The notes under the pieces were generated by a model that had not been told where the DNA came from, did no database searches, and saw only the letters and a program-made list of their open reading frames with translations. From the NCBI GenBank assembly GCA_002364755.1, contig DEZI01000006.1:4804-68803 (forward strand): a stretch of DNA of 64,000 bases, written 5' to 3'. Positions 1-8,467 of the stretch are shown here, piece by piece. This DNA comes from Stenotrophomonas maltophilia. GTDB lineage: Bacteria; Pseudomonadota; Gammaproteobacteria; Xanthomonadales; Xanthomonadaceae. Position 1 is the first letter of the stretch, and the number at the start of each line of letters is the position of its first letter. The translations under genes were made by a program, and so were the position numbers.

Positions 1-1803
1 GCCACCGAAGGTGGAGTAATCCGAATAGCGCCCGGCCAGGCTCAGGTCGAGCTTCTTGCCCAGCGACGAGTCGGCGAAGATCGGTACGCTCAGCTCCAGG
101 TAGGCCTCGTTGACGTCGTAGGAACCGGATGTCGGCTGCGAAGGCACGCCGTTGTAGTGGCCGATCACCGTCAGCGGGTCGGGCTGGTACCAGCCTTCAT
201 AGCGCCGGTGTTCGAGGCCGGTGGCGAAGGACACCGGGCCGGCCGGCAGAGTGAACAGATCGCTGGACAGGTTGGCGGTGACCAGGCTCAGCTCGTTCTG
301 GCTGCGGTCGCGCACCACCGGCTGGATCCAGCGCAGCATGTCCGGGGTGATCGAGCCGACGCCGCCGAAGATGTTCAGCGGCACGCAGCCGGCCGTGGCC
401 GCGCACAGTGCCGGATCGCCCAGCGCCAGGTTCACGTTGTAGATGTTGTAGCTGCCGTAGTTGGTCTGCTCGGCCTTGTTCTTGCTGTACATGCCGTTGA
501 CGTCCCAGTACCAGCTGCGGTTCGCCGCCTGGAAGCTGCCCACCAGGCCGGTGGCGAAGTACGTGGTGTTGACCTCCTGTTCGAACACACGCGCGCCACC
601 TTCCACCGGGCGGCGGCCGATCAGGCTCATGTTGCCGCCGGACACCAGGTCGAAGCCGAACGGGTTGTACGGGTTCAGCGCCGACACCACGATGTTGTCG
701 GCCAGCGGATTGCCGGTGGCACCGTCCGGCCCGAAGAACAGCGGTTCCGGGCCCGCCTGGTTGGTCGATTCGCGGCGGTTGCCCAGCGCTTTGACGTACC
801 ACTGCACGTCGTCGGTGATGTCGAAGCGGAACTGTCCGAACACGCCTTTGCGCTCGGACGGCGTCAGCACCATGTTGTATTCGGCGAAGTTGAAGCGGTC
901 GGCGCTGGTGAAGCAGTGATAGTCGTCGCTGCGGTTGCAGCCGGCGCTGCCGTCATAGCGTGGGTTGCTCACGCCGGTGTTGGGCACGATGTCCTGTTCG
1001 GCGCCGGTGTTGGGGTCGACGAAGGCGAAGCGCCCCTGCGGAATGCCGCCACTGCCGAAGGCCAGGCCGGTGCCGGGAATCGGGAAGCGCGACTGTTCGC
1101 GGTCGCGCGCATAGACCGCATCCTGCCTGGTCCAGCTCGCGCCGAGGAACAGGCTGTAGCGCTCGCCGCTGGTGCCCCAGGCCAGGTCCACGCCCTTCTG
1201 CGTGCCATCGCCCTTGCTGTACTCGCCGTAGTTCAGGGTCACCTGCCCGCCATCGAAATCGCGGCGGGTGATGATGTTGACCACGCCGGCGATCGCATCG
1301 GAGCCGTACAGCGACGAGGCACCGTCTTCCAGCACTTCGATGCGTTCGACAATCGCCAGCGGAATGGTGTTGAGATCGGTGGCCGCGCCCACGCCCGACG
1401 CCGAGGATTCATTGACCCAGCGGATGCCATCCACCAGCACCAGCACGCGCTTGGCGCCCAGGTGGCGCAGGTCGACCTGCGCCGAACCGGCACCGACACC
1501 ACTGCCATCCGGCGGGAAGCCGAAATTGCCGGAGGAATTGAACTTGGCGTTCAACGCCGAACCCGAACCGGTGAGCTGCTGCAGCACTTCACCGATCGAG
1601 CTCAGCCCGGTGCGTTCGATGTCGCCCCGGCTCAGCGTCTGGATTGGCACCTGGCCTTCCACTTCAGCACGCTTGATGCGGGTCCCGGTCACTTCGACGG
1701 CATCCAGGGTGGTGGCCGTCTGGGCCATTGCCCCCAGCGGTGCCAGGGCCGTCACGCACAGCGCGACAGCGACCGCCAAGGGGCGGTAATGCAGGTGATT
1801 CAT
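1..1803 (-). CDS. TonB-dependent receptor, 5' part only (runs off the window)
   Basis: The frame is open from the ATG at 1803 to base 1, giving the first 601 residues of an outer-membrane TonB-dependent transporter; the rest of the barrel lies outside the window. A signal peptide ends near the AMAQ motif (about residue 28). It is followed by a plug domain with the family hallmarks: VEVTGTRIKR near the N-terminus, a QLTGSG segment, VLVLVDGIRW, and IERIEVLEDGASSLYGSDAIAGVVNIIT at about residues 150-180. After this come beta-barrel strands rich in aromatic residues. Such proteins use TonB-ExbB-ExbD energy to import siderophores, B12 or glycans. The substrate cannot be told from the sequence. The 270 bp upstream of the start show no obvious regulator site. 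Confidence 0.93.
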   Translation of the reverse strand, partial: MNHLHYRPLAVAVALCVTALAPLGAMAQTATTLDAVEVTGTRIKRAEVEGQVPIQTLSRGDIERTGLSSIGEVLQQLTGSGSALNAKFNSSGNFGFPPDGSGVGAGSAQVDLRHLGAKRVLVLVDGIRWVNESSASGVGAATDLNTIPLAIVERIEVLEDGASSLYGSDAIAGVVNIITRRDFDGGQVTLNYGEYSKGDGTQKGVDLAWGTSGERYSLFLGASWTRQDAVYARDREQSRFPIPGTGLAFGSGGIPQGRFAFVDPNTGAEQDIVPNTGVSNPRYDGSAGCNRSDDYHCFTSADRFNFAEYNMVLTPSERKGVFGQFRFDITDDVQWYVKALGNRRESTNQAGPEPLFFGPDGATGNPLADNIVVSALNPYNPFGFDLVSGGNMSLIGRRPVEGGARVFEQEVNTTYFATGLVGSFQAANRSWYWDVNGMYSKNKAEQTNYGSYNIYNVNLALGDPALCAATAGCVPLNIFGGVGSITPDMLRWIQPVVRDRSQNELSLVTANLSSDLFTLPAGPVSFATGLEHRRYEGWYQPDPLTVIGHYNGVPSQPTSGSYDVNEAYLELSVPIFADSSLGKKLDLSLAGRYSDYSTFGG

Positions 1804-2073
1804 TCGCTCTCTCTCCAAAGGAATGTCGGGACATGGGCTGCCGCGCTCCCCCCCTGCGTGGCGGCAGCGTCTCCTTTGTAAACAAGCTGTAAAAACATTG
1901 GCGTGACCAGCGACACTCTTTCACGCCGTTCTGACGAATGAAACGCGCTCATTCCGCCCTGAAGACCAAGACAGGCCGGCGCCCTAGGAACAATCCGAAA
2001 TTCCTGGGGTTGAGCGCTCTCGCGCCGAAATCAAGGCGAAACTGATATTCCGGAACTGTCCAAGGTGTGCGTG

Positions 2074-2427
2074 ATGAAGGGACATCCTGCCGTCCTGGCC
2101 GCGACACTGCTCGCGACACTGGCGCTGCTCTTCACGGGCAGCGCCCGTGCCGCCGGCGTGATCGAATGCAACAACTGCGCATCGCCCAGCGATGTGGCAC
2201 TTCAATCCGGGCCGGGCCTGACGGTCATTGTGGATTTCGGGCGCGCGCAGCTGATGGCTTTCAACGTTGAATTCGATCACGCGCAGGGGCGGTGGCAGGC
2301 CAGCGAGACACCGGTTCCAACCCAGATCCAGATGAATTTCCTGCGGATTGTGGAGTCCACACTGCCTGCCACGGACCTGCTGCATCAGCAGGTACCCGGC
2401 GGCCATCGCGAGGCACCGCATCCCTGA
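2074..2427 (+). CDS. Small exported protein of unknown function
   Basis: The frame encodes 117 residues from the ATG at 2074 (MKGHPAVLAA); in-frame GTG codons at 2065 and 2071 are alternatives. Residues 1-27 look like a Sec signal peptide, with a hydrophobic run and an SARAA cleavage region. The mature part starts AGVIECNNC, with two Cys four residues apart, which could form a disulfide or a redox/metal pair. I do not recognise the family. It stands alone, transcribed towards exbD, with a hairpin between the two stop codons. Expression is inferred only from the signal peptide and GC-rich codon use. Confidence 0.6.
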   Translation: MKGHPAVLAATLLATLALLFTGSARAAGVIECNNCASPSDVALQSGPGLTVIVDFGRAQLMAFNVEFDHAQGRWQASETPVPTQIQMNFLRIVESTLPATDLLHQQVPGGHREAPHP

Positions 2428-2434
2428 GCTCCGC

Positions 2435-2455
2435 TGAGGGAGCCGCGCTCCCTCA
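2435..2455. terminator. Hairpin between convergent genes (possible terminator)
   Basis: A 9-bp perfect stem, TGAGGGAGC paired with GCTCCCTCA with a 3-nt loop, lies between the stop codons of the small exported protein and exbD. Neither side has a T-run, so a termination role is inferred from position only. Confidence 0.45.
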
Positions 2456-2472
2456 ACGAAGCCCAAGCCCTT

Positions 2473-2880
2473 TCACCGCACGAAGGCGATCCGCTCCATC
2501 CCCGTGGCCTCGGCCGCCGCCAGGATCTTCGCCATGCCTTCGTATTCGGCAGACGGATCGGTGGCGATGCGCAGCTCCGGCAGGTTGCCGGCATGCTCGC
2601 TGGCCTGGGTACGCAGGCGCGCCTGCAGATCACCGATGGGCATCGGCTGGCCGTTCCAGCTCAGCTGGCTGGACGCATCCAGGCGCAGCTCGATCGGCGG
2701 TGGTGGATCCGGACGGTCGACCACCCTGTCCGTCGCCTGTGGCAGCTGCACCGCGATGGGCCGCGACAGCATCGGCGCGGTCACGATGAAGATGATCAAC
2801 AACACCAGCATCACATCCACCAGCGGCGTGACATTGATCTCCGCCAAGGGGCCGCTTTTTCCTGCGCTACTGAACGCCAT
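2473..2880 (-). CDS. exbD: ExbD/TolR-family biopolymer transport protein
   Basis: This 135-residue protein has the ExbD/TolR layout: a short cytoplasmic N-terminus, one membrane helix and a periplasmic domain. The segment EINVTPLVDVMLVLLIIFIV at about residues 14-33 is diagnostic and carries the conserved Asp (in PLVDVML) that couples proton flow to TonB. The periplasmic part contains the usual LPQAT segment and ends in an alpha/beta fold. It would work with ExbB and TonB in the inner membrane to energise receptors such as the one next door. No exbB or tonB is adjacent, so it is an orphan here and probably a second exbD copy. The ATG at 2880 was chosen over an upstream in-frame start at 2913 because it gives the normal family N-terminus. 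Confidence 0.92.
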   Translation of the reverse strand: MAFSSAGKSGPLAEINVTPLVDVMLVLLIIFIVTAPMLSRPIAVQLPQATDRVVDRPDPPPPIELRLDASSQLSWNGQPMPIGDLQARLRTQASEHAGNLPELRIATDPSAEYEGMAKILAAAEATGMERIAFVR

Positions 2881-3042
2881 GTGCCACTCCCTGCACCCGG
2901 GCCGTTCGCCCACGCCGACAGTACGTCGCCGGTGCAGGCTGGCGGCAGTGTCTGCGCGCGGAGCATTCAGCTGCCGTTGCCCGGTGCGATCCGTGCACGC
3001 GATGCGAAACTGAATTCAGCCAGCGCCCGCTATGCTGGGCCC

Positions 3043-5016
3043 ATGATCCGACGCTCTTCGACCGCCCTGTCCCTGCTCCCGCTGTCCGCATCGCTGCTGA
3101 TCGGCTGCGCCAGCGCCCAGTCACTCGACGCCCAGAGCGGCCAGCTCAAGGCCGCCATCGATGCGGCCGAACGCGGCCAGCTCGAACCGCGCCAGGCCGC
3201 CGCGCTCAGCCGCCACCCGGCCTATGGCTGGGTCGAGTTCGCCCAGCTTCGCCGCAACATCGATACGGTCGATAGCGGCCAGGCCCAGGCCTTCCTCAAG
3301 CGCTATGACGGCCAAGCCGTTGCCAACAGTTTCCGCAGCGTCTGGCTGCCCTCGGTGGCGCGCCGCCAGGATTGGCCTACCCTGCTGGCCAACTGGGCGC
3401 CCACCGACAACGTCGGTCTGCGCTGCGCGCAGCTGACCGCACGCCAGGCGACCGGCAAGGTCGACCCACAGTGGATCAGCGAGGCACAGGACCTGTGGCG
3501 CAAGAACGGCAAGTCGCTGCCCGATGCCTGTGACGCGGTGTTCGCCGTACTGCAGGCGCAGGGTGGGATGAGTGATGCGCTGCGCTGGGAACGCATCGAT
3601 GCCGCTGCCGACGCACAGCAGCCAGCGGTGATGCGCAGCGCCGCGCGGGGCCTGCCGGCGACCGACCTGGCCCTGGCCAGCACCTACGCCGCCTTCGTCG
3701 ACAAGCCCAACGCCAGCGCGCTGAACTGGCCGCGTAACGAGCGCAGCCGGCGCATCGCCACCGACGGTCTGGAAAAGCTGGCCAAGGCCGACCCCGGTGC
3801 CACCGAACAGCAGCTGCCGCAGTACGCGCAGGCACTGGGCCTGAGCGCCGACCAGCAGGCCCAGGTGCGCTACCAGATCGCGCTGTGGACGGTGGCCTCC
3901 TACCTGCCCGACTCCGCGCGCAGGCTCAACGCCGTGCCCGAATCGGCCTACGACGAGCGCCTGCACGAATGGCGCGTGCGTGAGGCGATGTCGCGCGGTG
4001 ACTGGGCGGCCGCGCTGACCGCCATCCGCAAGATGGGCAGCAAGCAGCGCAACGATTCGCGCTGGGCGTATTTCGAAGGACGCATGCTGGAAAAGACCGG
4101 ACAGGCGCAGCAGGCCCAGCCGCTGTTCCGCACCGCCGCGCGCGCGCCGACCTTCCACGGCTTCCTGGCCGCCGACAAGCTGCAGCAGAACTACACGCTG
4201 TGCCCGTGGAAGCCCAACGACAGTGCGCAGGCGCAGGCCGCCGTCGCCCGCGACCCGGCCATCCAGCGCGCGATGGCGCTGTACCAGATCGATCGCAACG
4301 GTTGGGCCGTGGCCGAATGGAACAGCGCGCTGTCGCGTTTTGATGACACCCAGCGCCGCCTGGCGGTGCGCGTGGCGCAGGACAACGGCTGGTTCGACCG
4401 CGCCGTGTTCGCGCTCGGCAAGCAGCCGCAGGAACAGCGCCTGTACGACCTGCGCTTCCCGCTGCACCACGACAGCACCATCCGCCGCGAATCCTCGCGC
4501 AACGCCATCGACCCGGCCTGGGTGGCCGCGGAGATCCGCGCCGAAAGCACCTTCACCCCGCGTGCGCGCTCGCCTGCCAACGCCATGGGCCTGATGCAGG
4601 TGCTGCCGGCGACCGGTGCGGGCGTGGCGAAGAACATCGGCCTGACCGCCTACGGCGGCGCCGACAGCCTGTACGACCCGGACACCAACATCGCCATCGG
4701 CACGGCCTACCTGCGCCAGCTGATGAACAAGTACGACGGCCTGCCCTACGTGACCATCGCCGCCTACAACGCCGGCCCGACCCCGACCGCACGCTGGCAG
4801 AGCCAGCGCCCGGGCTTCGACCCGGACCTGTGGATCGAGACGATCAGCTACAAGGAAACGCGCGAGTATGTCGCCCGCGTGCTGGCCTTCAGCGTGATCT
4901 ACGACTGGCGCCTCAACGGCAATGCGTTGCCCCTGAGCGACCGCCTGATGGGCCGCCTGGTGGACAAGCGCAAGGCGTTCACCTGTGCGGCGGACGCCGA
5001 CCAGGGCGGGGATTGA
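3043..5016 (+). CDS. slt: Soluble lytic murein transglycosylase (Slt70-like)
   Basis: The protein has 657 residues, close to E. coli Slt70. It starts with a signal peptide ending at a CAS/QS region (about residue 24) that resembles a lipobox (LIGCAS), so it may be lipid-anchored. A long alpha-helical superhelix (about 30-450) forms the U-shaped domain. The C-terminal catalytic domain carries the family-1 motif AESTFTPRARSPANAMGLMQ, with the catalytic Glu at residue 501, and then AAYNAGP. It cleaves the MurNAc-GlcNAc bond of peptidoglycan to give 1,6-anhydro ends. The ATG at 3043 begins the signal peptide. A GTAG repeat follows the stop codon and cca lies downstream on the same strand. Confidence 0.94.
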   Translation: MIRRSSTALSLLPLSASLLIGCASAQSLDAQSGQLKAAIDAAERGQLEPRQAAALSRHPAYGWVEFAQLRRNIDTVDSGQAQAFLKRYDGQAVANSFRSVWLPSVARRQDWPTLLANWAPTDNVGLRCAQLTARQATGKVDPQWISEAQDLWRKNGKSLPDACDAVFAVLQAQGGMSDALRWERIDAAADAQQPAVMRSAARGLPATDLALASTYAAFVDKPNASALNWPRNERSRRIATDGLEKLAKADPGATEQQLPQYAQALGLSADQQAQVRYQIALWTVASYLPDSARRLNAVPESAYDERLHEWRVREAMSRGDWAAALTAIRKMGSKQRNDSRWAYFEGRMLEKTGQAQQAQPLFRTAARAPTFHGFLAADKLQQNYTLCPWKPNDSAQAQAAVARDPAIQRAMALYQIDRNGWAVAEWNSALSRFDDTQRRLAVRVAQDNGWFDRAVFALGKQPQEQRLYDLRFPLHHDSTIRRESSRNAIDPAWVAAEIRAESTFTPRARSPANAMGLMQVLPATGAGVAKNIGLTAYGGADSLYDPDTNIAIGTAYLRQLMNKYDGLPYVTIAAYNAGPTPTARWQSQRPGFDPDLWIETISYKETREYVARVLAFSVIYDWRLNGNALPLSDRLMGRLVDKRKAFTCAADADQGGD

Positions 5017-5042
5017 TCGACGCGGGTAGTGCCGTCCGATCC

Positions 5043-5068
5043 GGTAGCGCCAGGCCATGTCCGGCGAG
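5043..5068 (+). repeat. GTAG-type REP (SMAG), degenerate
   Basis: A GTAG head is followed by an imperfect GCCAGGC-CAT-GTCCGGC hairpin and GAGC. It is a single copy in the slt-cca gap and carries mismatches against the window consensus GTAGCGCCGGGCCATGCCCG. Confidence 0.8.
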
Positions 5069-5109
5069 CACGCGGCACCGCGGCACACGCCCATGCGATC
5101 ATCACCGGC

Positions 5110-6330
5110 ATGAAGATCTATCTTGTCGGCGGCGCCGTACGCGACCGCCTGCTGCAGCGCCCCGCCGGCGACCGTGACTGGGTGGTGGTCGGCGCCACCC
5201 CCGCGCAGATGGAAGCGCAGGGCTACACCGCCGTGGGTCGCGATTTCCCGGTGTTCCTGCACCCCAAGACCGGCGAGGAATACGCGCTGGCACGTACCGA
5301 GCGCAAATCCGGCCGCGGCTACCGCGGCTTCGTGGTCGATGCCGATCCTGGGGTCACTCTGGAAGAAGACCTGCAGCGCCGCGATTTCACCATCAATGCC
5401 ATCGCCTGCGATGAAGCAGACGGCAGCCTGGTCGATCCCTATGGCGGCGCGCGCGACATCCAGCAGCGCGTGCTGCGCCACGTCGGTCCCGCCTTCGTCG
5501 AAGACCCGCTGCGCGTGCTGCGTGCGGCGCGCTTCATGGCCCGCTTCGCGCCGCTTGGCTTTACCGTCGCCGAGGAAACCATGGCGCTGATGCGCGAGGT
5601 CGCCGCCAGTGGCGAGCTGGACGCGCTGGTGCCCGAACGCGTGTGGCAGGAACTGCGCAAGGCGCTGGTCTGCGAGCGGCCATCGGCCTTCCTGCGCACC
5701 CTGCACGACGCGCATGCACTCGGCCCGATCCTGCCGGAACTGGAAGCATTGTATGGCGTCCCGCAGCGCGCCGAATTCCACCCGGAAGTGGATACCGGCA
5801 TCCACCAGGAGATGGTCAGCGACATGGCCGCCCGGCTGGCACCGGGCGATGACCTGGTTGGCTTCGCCGCGCTCACCCACGACCTCGGCAAGGGCCTGAC
5901 GCCGCCGGACGAATGGCCGCGCCACATCATGCACGAGCAGCGTGGCCTGAAGCCGCTGAAGGAGCTGTGCGCGCGCCTGAAGATTCCCACCGAGCACCAG
6001 CAGCTGGCCGAAGCAGTCTGCCGCGAGCATTTGAACGTGCACCGCATCGACGAGCTGCGTGATGCCACCGTGCTGGACCTGCTGTGCCGCTGCGATGCCC
6101 TGCGACGCCCCGAGCGCGTGGCCCGCATCGCCCTGTGCTGCGAGGCCGACAAGCGCGGCCGGCTGGGCTTTGAGGACGGCGACTACCCTCAGGGTGAAAC
6201 GCTCAAGCGCCTGCACCAGGCGGCGTTGTCGGTACAGGCGCGGGATCTGGACCTGACCCATCTGAAGGGCCCCGCCGTTGGCGAGGCGCTGGCCAGGGCG
6301 CGGGTGAAGGCGATCGCGGCCGCGCGCTGA
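5110..6330 (+). CDS. cca: CCA-adding enzyme, tRNA nucleotidyltransferase with HD domain
   Basis: This 406-residue protein adds or repairs the 3'-CCA of tRNAs. The N-terminus MKIYLVGGAVRDRLL is the class II nucleotidyltransferase signature, and the metal-binding pair DRD lies at residues 21-23. The segment RRDFTINAIA is the second conserved nucleotide-recognition region. The C-terminal HD domain has THDLGKG with His257-Asp258, as in the multifunctional gamma-proteobacterial enzymes that also carry phosphatase and 2',3'-cyclic phosphodiesterase activities. The ATG at 5110 is fixed by this conserved N-terminus; an in-frame start at 5029 would add 27 unrelated residues. It lies 93 bp after slt. 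Confidence 0.97.
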   Translation: MKIYLVGGAVRDRLLQRPAGDRDWVVVGATPAQMEAQGYTAVGRDFPVFLHPKTGEEYALARTERKSGRGYRGFVVDADPGVTLEEDLQRRDFTINAIACDEADGSLVDPYGGARDIQQRVLRHVGPAFVEDPLRVLRAARFMARFAPLGFTVAEETMALMREVAASGELDALVPERVWQELRKALVCERPSAFLRTLHDAHALGPILPELEALYGVPQRAEFHPEVDTGIHQEMVSDMAARLAPGDDLVGFAALTHDLGKGLTPPDEWPRHIMHEQRGLKPLKELCARLKIPTEHQQLAEAVCREHLNVHRIDELRDATVLDLLCRCDALRRPERVARIALCCEADKRGRLGFEDGDYPQGETLKRLHQAALSVQARDLDLTHLKGPAVGEALARARVKAIAAAR

Positions 6331-6340
6331 TTGTTACAGG

Positions 6341-6362
6341 GAGTGCCGGCCGCTGGCCGGCA
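6341..6362. repeat. Palindromic REP, TGCCGGCC-GC-TGGCCGGCA subtype
   Basis: Just after the cca stop lies AGTGCCGGCCGCTGGCCGGC, a long-arm palindrome of the same subtype as those at 52751, 56284 and 57790. The GTAG head has decayed to GGAG. It sits between convergent cca and the SseB-like gene and could act as a bidirectional terminator. Confidence 0.7.
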
Positions 6363-6379
6363 ACCAGAAATCCCCGAAA

Positions 6380-6814
6380 TCAGTGCGCCATCCCACGGGT
6401 GATCGCAGCGGCGCGATCCTTCAGCTGGGCCACCGCATCGGGAATCATCTCCATGCCCACGTCAAGGCCCGGGTTCAGCACCAGGCCCACGCCCTCGCCG
6501 ATGCCCGCCAGAAGCGCGTGCACGGCAATCGGCATGGCATGGGCGAACTGCGGCAGCTGCTCGTGCCAGAGACCGGCGCGCTCGGGCGCGGTGAACACTG
6601 CGAACATCGGCTCGCCGCCCTCGCTGGTCAGCACCAGCGGCGAAATGCTTTCGTCCCAGGCGCCATCCTCGCCGATGGCCTTGTCCAGCAGCACGAACAC
6701 CGGCGCGGTCAGCAGGCCATCAAGGAACTGCGAGGCAGTCAGCGTACCGTCCTGTGCCTGCAGCAGGCGGACCTCCAGGTCGTTGAGGGGTTCGAACGGC
6801 GTGTCGTGGTCCAT
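6380..6814 (-). CDS. SseB-like N-terminal domain protein
   Basis: This 144-residue acidic, soluble protein has no signal peptide. Its layout (FEPLNDLEVRLLQAQDG, then VFVLLDK, LVLTSEGGEPMFAVFTAPERA, and AIAVHALLAGIGEGVGLVLNPG in the C-terminal half) matches the N-terminal domain of SseB-family proteins. These are found widely in proteobacteria and their cellular role is poorly defined. The ATG at 6814 starts MDHDTPF; an upstream in-frame start at 6895 would give an atypical Arg/Cys-rich extension overlapping the next gene and was rejected. It is convergent with cca and follows the zinc-ribbon gene on the same strand. Confidence 0.75.
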   Translation of the reverse strand: MDHDTPFEPLNDLEVRLLQAQDGTLTASQFLDGLLTAPVFVLLDKAIGEDGAWDESISPLVLTSEGGEPMFAVFTAPERAGLWHEQLPQFAHAMPIAVHALLAGIGEGVGLVLNPGLDVGMEMIPDAVAQLKDRAAAITRGMAH

Positions 6815-6864
6815 GGTCGGTTCCGGTACGTGATTGCAGGATGCCACTTTAGCAGGCTGGCGCC

Positions 6865-7200
6865 TCAGGCCATGTGCCCGTGACGCCACATCCACCCTGC
6901 CACCGCCAGCCCAGCCACCACCACCAGCATCACCGGCAGGCCGAAGCGGTGGCGGAACGGGATCGGCACCCCGCCCAGCTGCTGGTCGATGGTCTCGGTA
7001 TCCAGCACCCAGCCATGCGTGCAGCGGGTGCAGGCCAGCTCATAGCGGCGCTGGTAGACGAGGCCGAACAGCAGGTCGATGCGCGCCATGCGGTAGCGCA
7101 GCTGCGGGGCGAAGTCGGTTTCGGTCTGGCAGCGCAGGCAGTGGTGGGCCTCGGTCGGGCCGACCACCACCACCCGCTCCTGCTGGCCGATCATCATCAC
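6865..7200 (-). CDS. Zinc-ribbon protein with C-terminal membrane anchor
   Basis: About 110 residues. The first two thirds hold two CxxC knuckles (HHCLRCQTETDF and LACTRCTHGW), which suggest a zinc ribbon; between them is an RMARIDLLFGLVYQRRYELACT stretch. A hydrophobic helix (LPVMLVVVAGLAVAGWMW) lies at the C-terminus, so the ribbon probably faces the cytoplasm on a tail-anchored protein. The start may be GTG at 7200 or one of the ATGs at 7197 or 7194. It begins within 10 bp of the stop codon of the S41-type peptidase gene upstream, so the two are probably cotranscribed. The function is unknown. Confidence 0.7.
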   Translation of the reverse strand: MMMIGQQERVVVVGPTEAHHCLRCQTETDFAPQLRYRMARIDLLFGLVYQRRYELACTRCTHGWVLDTETIDQQLGGVPIPFRHRFGLPVMLVVVAGLAVAGWMWRHGHMA

Positions 7201-7203
7201 CGG

Positions 7204-8235
7204 TCAGCCGCCCGTGCAGGCAGGCTGGGCCAGCAACCAGGCCTGCGCGGCGGCGGCGGTGGCTGCATCGCCATCGGTGCGCTGGTCCGGCTCGATCTTC
7301 AACCCATCGCCGCCACCCCTGCGGTCCTGCATCACGCTGGTGGTCAGCAGCAGCGCGCTGCCATCGACCAGCGGCCGCATCTCGTTGGCAGTGGACAGCC
7401 CTGCAGTGGGTTGGCCAAAACTGCGTGTCTGCGGGCGACCGCGGAAAGCGAGCACGGATGCCTCGCCGGAACTGGCGGAGCGCGGTCCGATCAGCACAGC
7501 CACGGGAGCGCCCGGGTGCTTCAACTGATAGCCGGGCGCACCAAGATCGACGCGCACACGCTTGCCCAGGCGCACCGAGGATGGCGTCAGCTGCCAGCGT
7601 GATGGCCCTTCGGCCGTGGCAAAGGAACCGACATCCTCAATGGCCCCCGGCGTGGTGCGCAGCAACGGTGCCGCACCCAGCAGCATCGGCCACATGTTGC
7701 CACCGGTATTGCCGCGCAGATCCACGATCCAGCCACACCGGCTGCCAGTGTCCTGGTCGCGGATGATCGCCTGCCAGCGCTGCGCACGTTCCTTCATCTG
7801 CTGGTGTGCGGCCGGCCCCTGCATGACAGCGTAGCCGCCGATCTCCACGCGACCGATGCGCGGGTCCAGCGCTTCGACTGGCCTGATGGGTCCCGAGGCA
7901 GGTCCAGCTGCGCCATTGCTACGTTCCAGGCGTTGCGCCGTGCCATGCAGCTGCGTTGCACTGATCCAGAGTCCATGTCCCCCCGAGCTCCGGCCGGTAG
8001 CCTCCTGCAGTACCTCACGGGCCTTGGCCGGATCAGCCTGTGCCGCTTTCAGGCGCGCACGGATGACCGGCCAGTCGACTCGGTCGCGGTACAGCGATTC
8101 CTTCTCCAGCATGTCCAGCAACTGGGCCTGGGCCTCGGGCGCAGGCAGCTCGGTGGTGTTCGGGACGGTGCCATGTGCGGAGATACTTGGCACTGCGACC
8201 AGTGCAATGGCCATCATGTGGTGATCAAGCGCCAT
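7204..8235 (-). CDS. S41-family (C-terminal processing peptidase-like) exported protein
   Basis: The protein has 343 residues with a short signal-like N-terminus (MALDHHMMAIALVAVPSISA). The segment GWIVDLRGNTGGNMWPMLLGA, the following beta strands, and VAVLIGPRSASSGEASVLAF are hallmarks of the S41 peptidase fold, with the second Ser of ASSGEA in the nucleophile position. No PDZ domain is visible, and the Lys of the classical Ctp Ser-Lys dyad (FGKG) is replaced by a GQPTAG context. It therefore resembles the S41B/tricorn-like group, or it may be inactive. The ATG at 8235 has a good AAGGAA site upstream. It is followed closely by the zinc-ribbon gene. Confidence 0.8.
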   Translation of the reverse strand: MALDHHMMAIALVAVPSISAHGTVPNTTELPAPEAQAQLLDMLEKESLYRDRVDWPVIRARLKAAQADPAKAREVLQEATGRSSGGHGLWISATQLHGTAQRLERSNGAAGPASGPIRPVEALDPRIGRVEIGGYAVMQGPAAHQQMKERAQRWQAIIRDQDTGSRCGWIVDLRGNTGGNMWPMLLGAAPLLRTTPGAIEDVGSFATAEGPSRWQLTPSSVRLGKRVRVDLGAPGYQLKHPGAPVAVLIGPRSASSGEASVLAFRGRPQTRSFGQPTAGLSTANEMRPLVDGSALLLTTSVMQDRRGGGDGLKIEPDQRTDGDAATAAAAQAWLLAQPACTGG

Positions 8236-8404
8236 TCGACGTTCCTTCGTCGGGTCGGTGAGGTGCCCAGCATACGCCCTCGGCCATGGCGCAACGTGTC
8301 GGAATTCGTACTCAGGGTTGCTGCATGCCGTGGTGGTGATGGCCGATCATGCGGGCGCGTTGGTGGCGCCGGATGCGGCCACAGGGTCATGACGCCGGGG
8401 GATG

Positions 8405-8467
8405 GGTGTCGACCAAGGTCGACACCTACCAGAGCGGGGCATTCCACCGGGCATGGCCCGGCGCTAC
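8405..8467 (-). repeat. Two GTAG-headed palindromes of different subtypes
   Basis: Reading the minus strand, 8467-8447 is a consensus SMAG (GTAGCGCCGGGCCATGCCCG) and 8429-8405 is GTAG-GTGTCGACC-TT-GGTCGACAC, with the same head but an unrelated stem. The TAG of the first element is the stop codon of the autotransporter gene. Confidence 0.88.

Noticed and set aside
3121..6261. 1046-codon open frame on the minus strand opposite slt and cca
   Set aside because: It mirrors two well-conserved genes on the other strand and lacks domain motifs; high-GC codon bias opens the antisense frame.
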